Shown here: in pieces, positions 1 to 6,852 of the stretch | Layout of the letters: every line of letters begins with the position of its first letter | Numbering within the stretch: the stretch's first letter is position 1 | DNA from: G020348385 sp964580235 | GTDB taxonomy: Bacteria > Acidobacteriota > Aminicenantia > Aminicenantales > Aminicenantaceae | Length of the DNA stretch: 11,961 nt | Assembly: GCA_964580235.1 (NCBI GenBank) | Contig: CAZOJY010000109.1 | Location: forward strand, 1 to 11,961 | Reading direction: 5' to 3' | Program-made: the position numbers and the translations under genes | Notes under the pieces: generated by a model | What the model saw: the letters and a program-made list of their open reading frames with translations, nothing else | Told to the model about the DNA's origin: nothing | Database searches by the model: none

Positions 1-123
1 GTCGCTTCAACCATCCATAAAAGCCGATTTAGAGCTAATTCTTATCACGGAAATGGAAATGCTATCGGAAACCGACTTTTTATTTCCTTTTCCTCAGGTA
101 TTGTATATAATATGAAGTTATAA
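1..123 (+). CDS. Possible C-terminal tail of an outer-membrane beta-barrel protein (partial)
   Basis: Frame 1 is open from the first base to a TAA at 121-123, about 40 codons. The end of the translation (RLFISFSSGIVYNMKL) alternates polar and hydrophobic residues like a last transmembrane beta strand of an outer-membrane protein. It closes on a hydrophobic residue, as BAM substrates often do. The rest of the gene would lie left of the window. A 40-codon open frame can occur by chance and the stretch also contains a TATAAT hexamer at 106-111, so the call is tentative. If real, it is co-directional with the TonB receptor and ends 80 bp before it. Confidence 0.35.
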   Translation, partial: VASTIHKSRFRANSYHGNGNAIGNRLFISFSSGIVYNMKL

Positions 124-124
124 T
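106..124 (+). promoter_or_regulatory. Candidate -10 hexamers upstream of the TonB receptor gene
   Basis: Two exact TATAAT hexamers occur at 106-111 and 119-124. Neither has a convincing TTGACA-like -35 at 16-18 bp. Sigma70-type initiation from the second would give a leader of roughly 70 nt before the ATG at 204. The first overlaps the possible coding tail at 1-123. The match is to the -10 consensus only; the surrounding sequence is AT-rich, so chance matches are likely. Confidence 0.35.
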
Positions 125-142
125 CTTTTATGACTTCAAGCA

Positions 143-154
143 GATTACGTAATC
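143..154. promoter_or_regulatory. 12-bp perfect palindrome, candidate operator
   Basis: GATTACGTAATC is a perfect 12-bp palindrome between the candidate -10 at 119-124 and the receptor start at 204, so it would lie just downstream of a transcript start. That position suits a repressor operator. It also lies inside a larger imperfect inverted repeat (134-143 with 184-193, 9 of 10 positions pairing), which could fold in the leader RNA just before the start codon. No regulator family is identified. Confidence 0.3.
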
Positions 155-203
155 ATTTTGACCTCATTCGATCGCATAGAGCTCTGCCTGAAGATTGCGT
201 CAG

Positions 204-2432
204 ATGAAAAGTGTTCTTCTCTCCATCTTTCTGATTTTAGTCTCAACCTGTTCTGTCTTTTCCTTCGACTCAGGAACTGTCAAAGGACGGGTACTGGATG
301 ATGAAGGAAAGCCGCTGGCCAATGTCAAGGTTGAGGTCCTTGACACGTCTATCTCCACTCATACCAAACCCAACGGTATATTTGTATTGGAAGACTTGAA
401 AAAAGAAAAATTGTTTGTGATGTTTTCCCATCCGGATTATATCACACGCACCGTTCAGGTGGATGTGGAAACGAATCCCGGCCAAATGATCGAAATATCC
501 CTGAGGGCTAAAAATCCTATCCTGATGACCATCAAAGAAGAAATTTCTGTAACAGCCGAGGCCGATTCCATCATCGACGTCAAACTTCCCTCCCACCGGA
601 CCATTCTTCCTAACAGCGTGCTGACCGAGATGGGAACATCCAACCTCGCCGAATCCCTGGATAAAGTCCCGGGTGTGGCCGCCGTTGGAAAAGGAGGATA
701 CTCGATGGTCCCCGCTATCCGCGGGCTGGCCGAGCACAGAATTCTGCTGCTCGTGGACGGTGTCCGCATCACCTCTGAGCGACGGATCGGGGTTAGCGCT
801 TCATTCATTAATCTCGGGGACATCGACCGCGTCGAGATCAACCGCGGTCCCTATTCCGTATTTCACGGCTCAGGCGCATTAGGCGGCATCATCAACATCA
901 TCACCAAATCTCCTTCCCCGTATTCTCCCTTCAAAGGTGAATTTCATCTCGGCTACAACACAATCCGAAACGAGAGGGCCGGGTCCGCAAGCCTCAGCGG
1001 CTCTCTTGGGAAATGGGGTTTGATGTTCAGCACAAACGGGAAAATGGCCGATGACTACTCGGCTCCCTCTGGCAAGATTGAATGGTCCCGGTTTAAAGAC
1101 TACAACCTGATGTTCAAAATCAACAGAAAAAGTGAAACTTCTGAATTTTACACCACCATGTTTTATTACGACGGAACAGATATCGGGAAGCCGAGTCCTA
1201 CCTCTCGCTTGAAGCCCAGGTGGTACCCGAATGAATCGAACACGTTGGTTACGGCCGGTTATAAAATTCAAAATTTTGGGATTTTTGACAACCTGAACGT
1301 CAGTGCCTATGCTCTGCGGTCCGTCCTGGAAACCCAGGGGGAGAATTTGAGAGAAGAAACTTTAGTCCAAAAAAAGAGAAACCTGGCCAAGGTGGAGAGC
1401 ACAAATTTCGGTTTCAGACTGCGCGGGGGAAGGGCATTGGGCAAAACACACACGCTCAACTTCGGTTTCGACTTTTTCGGCCGCACAGGTATAAACGATC
1501 AAAATGACGAATGGAAATACAATGAAAGCGGCAATGTCATAAGTCAGACCAAGGAGACCTCATTGCAGAATGCCCGGAGAAGCAATCTCGGATTGTACCT
1601 TGATGACAAAATTCAGCTTGTGGAGCATTTGGCTTTTAATGTCGGCGCACGTTTCGATGTCGTTCAAACCAGCAATCTGGATCTCCAAGGAAACCGCATG
1701 TTTCGAAACGATGAGTTTTTTTCGCTTTATTTGGGATCCGTCTTCCAAATCACCCCATATTTTTCACTTTTGGGAAACGTGGGGCAATCCTTCCGGTTTC
1801 CGTCTGTCAGTGAGCTTTTTTACACAGGCATAACAGGGCGGGGGACAGTGTTCGGAAATCCAAACCTGACACCGGAGAGAAGTCTGAATCTGGATTTTGG
1901 ATTTCGGTATCTCCATGAAAAGTTCTTCGCTTCAATATACGGATTCAGCAACTCCATAAGAAGAATGATTCAGAAATACGGCGGTTTTGAGGCAGAAGAA
2001 TATTTCTACCGGAATCTGATCAGCGGACACATCTACGGGATAGAGGGAGAATTTTACTTCTCAGTGAAAAAGAATGTGGAACTTTTTATCAACTTTCATC
2101 ACATGGTGGGGAAGGAAAAACACTCAAATACAGCACTGAACTACATTCCTCCCTCACGACTGACTTTATGGGGAAAATATTCGCCTGGAAAGTTCTGGAT
2201 TGAACCAAGAGTGACCTTTTCAGCGTCCACAAAAAATCCCGGACCTCTAGAAATAGAAACGGATGGTTATGTGCTGCTCGATACGATTTTGGGCTTCAAA
2301 GTCAACAAAAATCTGACGGTTGTTGCCATCGCCCAGAATACTCTCAATGCGACCTACCGGGCATCTGCCGATGAAAAGGGCGTGGATGCGCCCGGCCGAG
2401 GATTTGTTTTCAAAGCGAAGTATTCATTCTGA
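204..2432 (+). CDS. TonB-dependent outer-membrane receptor with N-terminal carboxypeptidase-regulatory-like domain
   Basis: This is an active-transport gated channel of the outer membrane, energised by TonB-ExbB-ExbD; the substrate cannot be read from the sequence. From the ATG at 204 (742 residues) there is a clear signal peptide (MKSVLLSIFLILVSTCSVFS). A CarboxypepD_reg-like beta-sandwich follows at about residues 25-97 (GTVKGRVLDDEGKPLANVKVEV). Next is a TonB-box-like stretch (EEISVTAEA) near 113-121, then the plug at about 125-240 with the typical LLLVDGVRI and RVEINRGPYSVFHGSGALGG signatures. The C-terminal barrel runs to a terminal Phe (KYSF), the usual BAM-recognised end. Length is normal for the family and no frameshift is seen. 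The frame extends to a TTG at 195, but ATG 204 puts Met directly before the basic residue of the signal peptide. The only Shine-Dalgarno-like match is weak (GAAG at 190-193). The domain layout is SusC-like, but no SusD partner is present here. The gene converges on the Asp-box gene, 23 bp away. Confidence 0.93.
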   Translation: MKSVLLSIFLILVSTCSVFSFDSGTVKGRVLDDEGKPLANVKVEVLDTSISTHTKPNGIFVLEDLKKEKLFVMFSHPDYITRTVQVDVETNPGQMIEISLRAKNPILMTIKEEISVTAEADSIIDVKLPSHRTILPNSVLTEMGTSNLAESLDKVPGVAAVGKGGYSMVPAIRGLAEHRILLLVDGVRITSERRIGVSASFINLGDIDRVEINRGPYSVFHGSGALGGIINIITKSPSPYSPFKGEFHLGYNTIRNERAGSASLSGSLGKWGLMFSTNGKMADDYSAPSGKIEWSRFKDYNLMFKINRKSETSEFYTTMFYYDGTDIGKPSPTSRLKPRWYPNESNTLVTAGYKIQNFGIFDNLNVSAYALRSVLETQGENLREETLVQKKRNLAKVESTNFGFRLRGGRALGKTHTLNFGFDFFGRTGINDQNDEWKYNESGNVISQTKETSLQNARRSNLGLYLDDKIQLVEHLAFNVGARFDVVQTSNLDLQGNRMFRNDEFFSLYLGSVFQITPYFSLLGNVGQSFRFPSVSELFYTGITGRGTVFGNPNLTPERSLNLDFGFRYLHEKFFASIYGFSNSIRRMIQKYGGFEAEEYFYRNLISGHIYGIEGEFYFSVKKNVELFINFHHMVGKEKHSNTALNYIPPSRLTLWGKYSPGKFWIEPRVTFSASTKNPGPLEIETDGYVLLDTILGFKVNKNLTVVAIAQNTLNATYRASADEKGVDAPGRGFVFKAKYSF

Positions 2433-2439
2433 CCGCTTC

Positions 2440-2463
2440 AAAAAAAATACCGGCATCATCGGT
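2440..2463 (-). terminator. Weak candidate Rho-independent terminator of the Asp-box gene
   Basis: Read on the minus strand, ACCG (2463-2460), a 7-nt loop and CGGT (2452-2449) form a short stem, followed by one A and eight T (2447-2440). The stem begins inside the last codons of the Asp-box gene. Four base pairs is short for an efficient terminator, but the T run and its position in a 23-bp convergent gap support it. Confidence 0.3.
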
Positions 2464-4939
2464 CAAGCATCATCGGATCCTGGCGAACCACAACCTTGCC
2501 CATATAGGTATTTCCGCTGACAGAAAGTTTTACAGCATAGATTCCCGGCTCAGCGTTTGTCGCACCCATCCCACGGCCTCTTCCCCGGAATCGCATAAAC
2601 CCGCCAAAACCAATCGATTCAAAAGCCTTCCTCTGGATTACCGCCGCTTCTCTGTAGGAGATCCCAGGTGTTTTAAGCTGTTCCAATGCCTTGTTCACAG
2701 TGTTTTTGGCTTCCTCCTCCACTTCTGGCCGCTGCAGAATTCTGTCCATCATCTGCTGCATCTGTGTGATGTTCTGCTTCAACTGGGCCTGGGGAGGATC
2801 AAACCGCATGTCCCACATCAGTCGATTGATGCCTGCCGTCGCCTCCTTAATCGAATATTTTGTGCTTAGGTTTCCGGTCACATCAGATATTTCGACCTCC
2901 ACAGGAGCGTCTGGTCTCTCCTTGAGGTAAAAATTGATGTTCAGACCTGTCGGTGGATTTTCTCCAGCAAAGTAAAGATTTCCGCGGCCATAACCTCCTC
3001 TCCCCAGGCGCAGCCACTGGGTTCCAGGTCGTATGTTTTCAAAAAGATGAGCCTCCTCAGATAGAACGTCATCCGTGGCCTGCTGGAGGGGTGTAATGTC
3101 ATCCAGAATCCAGATCCCTCGGCCATGCGTTCCAGCGATCAAGTCATTATCGCGGGGATGGATCAAAAGGTCATGAAAGGCCACCGTAGGCATGTTGAGG
3201 CTGAGATTCGTCCAGGTCTTTCCTCCATCCAATGAAAAAAACACGGCAAATTCTGTGCCCGCAAACAAAAGATTTTTGTTCTTCAAGTCTTCGCGGATAA
3301 CATAAACAGGTCCCCCATCCGGCAGATCCGCGGCAATATCTTTCCAAGTTTCACCGTAATCTGTGGTTTTAAACACAAAAGGCTTGAAAAGGTCGCTCCT
3401 GTGTCCGTCAAATGTGAGATAGCACGTGCCTTCATCGAAGTGAGAGGCCTCAACTCGGCTCACCCAAATGCCCTCGGGAACATGAGGGACATTTTTTCTA
3501 ACATTTATCCAAACATCTCCATCATTTCGCGTCATCTGGACATTGCCGTCATCCGTTCCCACCCAGACGAAGCCTGGAGTGATCGGGGATTCAGATATGG
3601 TCGTTATCGTGCAGTGAGTTTCTGCTCCTGTCTGATCGAGAGTTATGCCTCCAGTGGGTTTGCTGTGTTTTCCAGGATCATTGGTTGTTAAATCCGGGCT
3701 AATGATCCGCCAATGATCGCCGCGGTCGACCGATTTGAAGAGGTGATTTCCGCCAAAATAAATCATGCTGGAATTGTGGGGGGAAATCAGCATGGGAGAA
3801 TTCCAATTGAACCGGAATGGCATCCTTCCTCGGCCAAACATGCTGGACTGGCGCTGAGCTTCAGGCTTTCTCTTGGGGGAAGGCGGCACATATTGTTTCC
3901 AGTTATAAGTGGTTTGTTCTGACGGCCTGATCCGCGCCGTCTCCCTCGTTTCCACATTGACCCTAAAAATATTCCCGCCTTGGCTTTCTCCGTATGCGAT
4001 TCGCCAGTCTGTGGGATCATTTTGCGTATAAAATCCATCCCCTCCCCCGATATTAAACCAGGAATCGGTAAGAATCATTCCTGCCCGGCTCATGCTGGGA
4101 CCGCACCAGGTGCCGTTATCCTGCAATCCGCCGTAGACATAATAAGGATCGCGTATATCCGCGCTTACAGCATAAAATTGACTCATGCAGAGATTGTCAA
4201 AATACACCCAAGTTTTGCCGTGGTCATGCGTAAGGGATGCGCCTCCATCCTGGCCCACATAAAAGCGGTTTTTGTTTGTCGGATCCAGCCACATGGTGTG
4301 AAAATCCGGATGGAGTCCCCGGATTGTCTTAAACGTTTTCCCTCCATCTTCTGAAAACTGCATGCTGGTCGCTAAATAGTACACCATTTTATCATCAAAG
4401 GGATTGATGTAAATATGGCTGTAATAAAACGGACGAATGTTTGTCCGGTTCTGATATACCCAGATGTCCCCTCCATCTTCGGACCTGTAAATACCAGAGC
4501 CAAGCTTTGTCATATCTTGATATTCAGGATTGGGCTTCTGATTCTGCCCTTCACGAATTGTGCGCTGCGGATGATAACTGTGTTCGACCACGGCCATCAG
4601 GACATCCGGATTGCTTCGGGATATCGCCAGACCGATTCTTCCTAAATCTCCTTCCGGAAGCCCATTGGTCAGCTTATGCCAGGTTTTCCCTGCATCCGCA
4701 GATTTATATATCCCGCTGTTGGGACCACCCGAATCAAATCTCCATGGCTGCCGCAGCCGCTGCCAGAAAGCAGCGTAGAGAATGTCGGGATTTTCAGGAT
4801 TCATGACAAGGTCGATGGCCCCGGTTTTCCCGTCATCCGGAAGCCCATTAATCAATTTTTTCCAGGTTTTCCCAGAATCTTCTGTCATGAACAAGCCTCG
4901 GTCCCCTGAGTAGCCCCACGTGTGTCCGGTTGCAGCTGC
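2456..4939 (-). CDS. Main Asp-box propeller and C-terminal part of the broken VPS10-like gene
   Basis: Family-like sequence runs from AAATGHTWGYSGDRG (about 4939) to the TGA at 2456-2458, 827 residues. Asp-box repeats of the S/T-x-D-x-G-x-T-W type are visible in order: TEDSGKTW, SADAGKTW, SEDGGDIW, SEDGGKTF, THDHGKTW, SVDRGDHW, TTDYGETW and SLDGGKTW. The motif GTHGRGIWILDD closes the propeller, as in homologues. A C-terminal region with an Ig-like/FlgD-like feel (EVEISDVTGN, INRLMWDMRFDPP, EPGIYAVKLSVSG) follows and ends in VVRQDP. The frame stays open upstream to 5053, but that extension is a shadow of the N-terminal fragment and has no family-like sequence. It has no signal peptide and no good start of its own, so it is probably not made as an exported protein. 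Confidence 0.6.
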   Translation of the reverse strand, partial: AAATGHTWGYSGDRGLFMTEDSGKTWKKLINGLPDDGKTGAIDLVMNPENPDILYAAFWQRLRQPWRFDSGGPNSGIYKSADAGKTWHKLTNGLPEGDLGRIGLAISRSNPDVLMAVVEHSYHPQRTIREGQNQKPNPEYQDMTKLGSGIYRSEDGGDIWVYQNRTNIRPFYYSHIYINPFDDKMVYYLATSMQFSEDGGKTFKTIRGLHPDFHTMWLDPTNKNRFYVGQDGGASLTHDHGKTWVYFDNLCMSQFYAVSADIRDPYYVYGGLQDNGTWCGPSMSRAGMILTDSWFNIGGGDGFYTQNDPTDWRIAYGESQGGNIFRVNVETRETARIRPSEQTTYNWKQYVPPSPKRKPEAQRQSSMFGRGRMPFRFNWNSPMLISPHNSSMIYFGGNHLFKSVDRGDHWRIISPDLTTNDPGKHSKPTGGITLDQTGAETHCTITTISESPITPGFVWVGTDDGNVQMTRNDGDVWINVRKNVPHVPEGIWVSRVEASHFDEGTCYLTFDGHRSDLFKPFVFKTTDYGETWKDIAADLPDGGPVYVIREDLKNKNLLFAGTEFAVFFSLDGGKTWTNLSLNMPTVAFHDLLIHPRDNDLIAGTHGRGIWILDDITPLQQATDDVLSEEAHLFENIRPGTQWLRLGRGGYGRGNLYFAGENPPTGLNINFYLKERPDAPVEVEISDVTGNLSTKYSIKEATAGINRLMWDMRFDPPQAQLKQNITQMQQMMDRILQRPEVEEEAKNTVNKALEQLKTPGISYREAAVIQRKAFESIGFGGFMRFRGRGRGMGATNAEPGIYAVKLSVSGNTYMGKVVVRQDPMMLDR

Positions 4940-5288
4940 ATTCCTCTCCCGTGCCGACCCATATGATATCCGGGTCCTTCTGAAAAAATGCCACATCCCC
5001 GATGGAAGAAGAACCGTATGCGTCAAAAATCGGCTCCCATGTCGTCCCTGCATTCACGGATTTCCATACGCCACCAGAAGCACCGGCCACAAGCACGTGA
5101 GTGAAATCGCCCTCAAGTGCTTCAAAATCCGAAATCCGTCCGATCATGTTGGCCGGCCCGACGTTGCGCCATTTGAAGTCTCTAATCAAGCTTTCTTCCT
5201 TGGTCTGCGAAAAGAAATATCCTGTAAGGCCAAAAAAGAGACTGAGAAGAAGAAATACCCGGAAAATTTTTTTAATATGTGACACCAT
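4848..5288 (-). CDS. N-terminal fragment of the broken Asp-box protein
   Basis: The start at 5288 is set by a strong ribosome-binding site: on the minus strand AGGAGG lies 7 nt before the ATG. An in-frame ATG at 5330 lacks this. The product begins MVSHIKKIFRVFLLLSLFFG, a classic signal peptide, followed by DFKWRNVGPANMIGRISDFEAL, which is the usual mature N-terminus of these propeller proteins, and one Asp-box-like repeat (SVNAGTTW). Family similarity ends at GTGEE (codons ending at 4941). The last 30 or so residues to the stop at 4848 are out-of-frame translation of the downstream Asp-box region. If translated, it would be an exported peptide of 146 residues without a complete propeller. Confidence 0.6.
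   Translation of the reverse strand: MVSHIKKIFRVFLLLSLFFGLTGYFFSQTKEESLIRDFKWRNVGPANMIGRISDFEALEGDFTHVLVAGASGGVWKSVNAGTTWEPIFDAYGSSSIGDVAFFQKDPDIIWVGTGEECSCNRTHVGLLRGPRLVHDRRFWENLEKID
4931..4940. other. 10-bp palindrome at the deletion/frameshift junction
   Basis: TGCAGCTGCA is a perfect palindrome exactly where the reading frame of the Asp-box gene changes and where family-conserved residues are missing. Frame A leaves the homology at base 4941 and frame B enters it at about 4939. Short palindromes can accompany slipped-strand deletions or assembly joins; which applies here cannot be decided from the window. Confidence 0.45.
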
Positions 5289-5342
5289 TCGCTGCCTCCT
5301 GTATTGGATTAGATGGATCTGAGCATTCATTTGAGCATGCTT

Positions 5343-5377
5343 TGAGAGATGACTCTCATTTTAAACAAGCCATTATA
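5343..5377 (-). promoter_or_regulatory. Candidate promoter -10 and adjacent operator-like inverted repeat for the Asp-box gene
   Basis: On the minus strand an exact TATAAT lies at 5377-5372, 84 nt upstream of the ATG at 5288. No good -35 is seen at 17 bp (TTCCTC). Downstream of it, near a likely +14 to +29, is the perfect inverted repeat TGAGAG-ATGA-CTCTCA (5343-5358), which could be an operator. Both are pattern matches only. Confidence 0.35.
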
Positions 5378-5509
5378 TATAAAAATCTTCCTGGGAGGAA
5401 GCAAAAGCATTCCCAAATGACGATAGAAAGCTTTTGATATCAAGGAAATTAAGATGTTCCCTCAGGCTTGTCTGCCGGTTCGAATCTTTGCAGAGAGGAT
5501 GTATTCGGA

Positions 5510-5553
5510 ATTTTTAACAAATTTTTAACAAAACTTTTACAAACCCATAACAA
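5510..5553 (+). promoter_or_regulatory. Four 11-bp phased direct repeats, Pho-box-like activator site
   Basis: The 11-mer ATTTTTAACAA occurs twice in perfect tandem (5510-5520, 5521-5531). Two degenerate copies continue in the same phase: AACTTTTACAA (5532-5542) and ACCCATAACAA (5543-5553). The core hexamers start at 5514, 5525, 5536 and 5547, exactly 11 bp apart, so they face the same side of the helix. Head-to-tail sites with an 11-bp period are the hallmark of PhoB/PhoP-type OmpR-family regulators. The Bacillus PhoP core TT(A/T/C)A(C/T)A fits three of the four cores here. The last repeat lies about 20 bp before a -10-like TACATT (5573-5578), an arrangement typical for activators replacing a -35. 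The regulator itself is inferred; another OmpR-family protein or chance AT-rich duplication remains possible. Confidence 0.5.
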
Positions 5554-5604
5554 CTTTTGGCCTCAGGAAAATTACATTAACAGCAGAAACAAAATGAAAA
5601 ACTC

Positions 5605-5610
5605 AGGAGG
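5605..5610 (+). promoter_or_regulatory. Strong ribosome-binding site of the spt-like gene
   Basis: AGGAGG followed by a 5-nt spacer (AAAAG) directly precedes the ATG at 5616. This fixes the start and indicates efficient initiation for the first gene of the operon. Confidence 0.8.
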
Positions 5611-5615
5611 AAAAG

Positions 5616-6842
5616 ATGATAACTGAAAATTGCGAAATCATTTCGAACCAAAAACATTTCCATACGAAATGCGCACAGTTCCAGGAATTTGCCGATAAAT
5701 TCTTGTCCCATTTGAGGAACAAAAATCCTTACATGAGAGTCATCGACCCGACAGCGTCGCCCATCGTGTCCAAGAATGGCAAGAGTTTGATCATGCTGGG
5801 CTCTAACAACTATCTGGGATTATCGACACACCCTGTCGTGAAAAACGAAGTCAAAAAAATTATCGACAGATACGGGACCGGGTGCTGCAGTTCTCGAATT
5901 TTTGCAGGGACGACAAGCCTGCATCTCCAACTGGAAGAAGAATTAGCTGACTTCAAAGGGACAGAAGCCTCTCTTTTGTTCAGTACGGGTTACATGACAA
6001 TGATGGGGACGATTACGGCTTTGATGGGAAAAAACGATATCGTATTCAGTGACCAGTTGAATCATGCCAGCATCATCGACGGCATCCGCCTCTCAAGATC
6101 CGACAGCCGGGTTTACATGCATAACGACATGGCAAGCCTGGAAAACCAACTGGCTTCTTCTCCGGGCGGTGTGGATAAACTCATCGTGACTGACGGAGTT
6201 TTCAGCATGAAAGGGACTATTGCAAACCTTCCAGGAATCAAACATCTGGCCCAAAAATATAATGCCGCTGTGATGGTCGATGACGCCCATGGAACCGGCG
6301 TGTTGGGAAAAAGAGGAAGCGGAACGGTCGAATATTACAACATGGACAATCAAATTGATCTGATTTGCTGCACTTTTAGCAAAGTTTTTAGCTCTATTGG
6401 AGGCGCAGTCTGTGCCAGCCGAGAGCTTATCGAGTTCATTCGATTCAACTCCCGTCCGTTTCTCTTCACAGCCAGCCTGCCTCCTGCGGTGGTCATGGCC
6501 GTGTTGGCCTCTCTGCGCATGTTGAGAAGGACGCCTGAACTGCTGAGACAACTCTGGGACAACGTGAGATTCCTCAGGGAAAACCTCCAAAACCTCAATT
6601 TCAATGTCGAACCCACACAAACTCCTATTATTCCCCTGCTGATCGGAGATGATCAAAAAGCATTCCAAATGTCCGTGGAACTGGAAGAGGAAGGAGTCTA
6701 CGTGAATCCTGTCATTCCTCCCGGCGTATCGGCCGAATCTTCGCTCATAAGGATAAGTGTTATGGCTTCCCTGACCAGGAGTGATTTGGAGTGCGCCTTG
6801 GACAAATTCGCACTTGTCGGCAGGCGGCTCGGATTGATTTAA
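5616..6842 (+). CDS. spt: Serine palmitoyltransferase-like alpha-oxoamine synthase (PLP enzyme)
   Basis: This is a PLP-dependent enzyme of the alpha-oxoamine synthase family, which condenses an amino acid with an acyl-CoA or acyl-ACP and releases CO2. It is soluble and 408 residues long, normal for bacterial Spt. Visible hallmarks are NNYLGL (64-69), GTGCCSSRIFAGT (87-99), the PLP-stacking His150 in DQLNHASIIDG, VDDAHGTGVLG with Asp222 and His225, and the Schiff-base Lys256 in TFSKVFSSIGG. The TFSK-x(5)-GG form, RPFLFTASLPPAVV (280-293) and VNPVIPPG (363-370) resemble bacterial serine palmitoyltransferases (Sphingomonas and Bacteroidetes types). 8-amino-7-oxononanoate synthase and threonine aldol-type Kbl usually read GTLGKA at the lysine. 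The expected product is therefore a 3-keto-sphinganine-like amino ketone. It is first in a four-gene operon whose other members are lipid enzymes, and no biotin genes are nearby, which also favours Spt over BioF. Substrate choice (serine, glycine or alanine; chain length) is not readable. Confidence 0.8.
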   Translation: MITENCEIISNQKHFHTKCAQFQEFADKFLSHLRNKNPYMRVIDPTASPIVSKNGKSLIMLGSNNYLGLSTHPVVKNEVKKIIDRYGTGCCSSRIFAGTTSLHLQLEEELADFKGTEASLLFSTGYMTMMGTITALMGKNDIVFSDQLNHASIIDGIRLSRSDSRVYMHNDMASLENQLASSPGGVDKLIVTDGVFSMKGTIANLPGIKHLAQKYNAAVMVDDAHGTGVLGKRGSGTVEYYNMDNQIDLICCTFSKVFSSIGGAVCASRELIEFIRFNSRPFLFTASLPPAVVMAVLASLRMLRRTPELLRQLWDNVRFLRENLQNLNFNVEPTQTPIIPLLIGDDQKAFQMSVELEEEGVYVNPVIPPGVSAESSLIRISVMASLTRSDLECALDKFALVGRRLGLI

Positions 6843-6852
6843 AGGAAACATC

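Larger units (their letters stand above)
2456..5288 (-). pseudogene. Secreted sortilin/VPS10-type Asp-box (BNR repeat) protein, frameshifted with internal deletion
   Basis: Two minus-strand frames together make one large secreted beta-propeller protein of the sortilin/VPS10-like 'glycosyl hydrolase' type. These proteins are abundant in Aminicenantes and Acidobacteria-like genomes, and their function is mostly unknown. The frame that starts at 5288 carries the signal peptide and first repeat but stops at 4848. The family homology continues in another frame from about 4939 down to 2456. The total span is 2833 nt, which is not a multiple of three. At the join the N-terminal part ends at the family motif WVGTGEE and the second frame resumes at AAATGHTWGY. 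In intact relatives, from my recall of the family, about 45-50 residues lie between these motifs, including another Asp box. So this is a deletion of a length not divisible by three, not a single-base slip. Either the gene is decayed or the sequence or assembly is wrong here. The region just downstream (Asp boxes, C-terminal domain) looks well conserved, which suggests recent inactivation or an artefact. Confidence 0.72.
5289..5615. promoter_or_regulatory. 327-bp divergent intergenic region
   Basis: This gene-free stretch separates the Asp-box gene (left, minus) from the lipid operon (right, plus). On the left side it holds an exact minus-strand TATAAT (5377-5372). It also contains a 16-bp inverted repeat TGAGAG-N4-CTCTCA (5343-5358), two direct TGAGCAT copies (5320-5326, 5332-5338), and a 7-bp inverted repeat CAAAAGC/GCTTTTG (5402-5408, 5430-5436). 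On the right side lie the phased 11-bp repeats and the strong ribosome-binding site of the operon. No convincing gene was seen. Confidence 0.6.

Noticed and set aside
65..85. TCGG-AAA-CCGA followed by T-rich sequence as a terminator
   Set aside because: The stem has only four pairs and a 3-nt loop, the T run is interrupted, and it may lie inside a coding tail.
195..203. TTG start for the TonB receptor
   Set aside because: It adds only Met-Arg-Gln before a Met that opens a normal signal peptide, with no better ribosome-binding site.
2431..2464. GACCG ... CGGTC inverted repeat as terminator of the TonB receptor gene
   Set aside because: The arms are 24 bases apart, begin within the stop codon and are not followed by a T run on the plus strand.
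3980..4354. 124-codon plus-strand frame inside the Asp-box gene, and similar ones at 4415-4909 and 4920-5282
   Set aside because: All lie antisense to conserved Asp-box repeats and show no family-like sequence; they are frame shadows.
5594..5626. Ten-codon frame MKNSGGKDDN overlapping the spt-like start, possible leader peptide
   Set aside because: No ribosome-binding site of its own and no attenuator-like structure; it simply reads through the ribosome-binding site of the next gene.
5616..6842. BioF (8-amino-7-oxononanoate synthase) or Kbl as the identity of the oxoamine synthase
   Set aside because: The lysine motif TFSK-x(5)-GG, RPFLFTASLPPAVV and VNPVIPPG fit serine palmitoyltransferases better, and no biotin or threonine genes are adjacent. 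Not fully excluded without a phylogeny.
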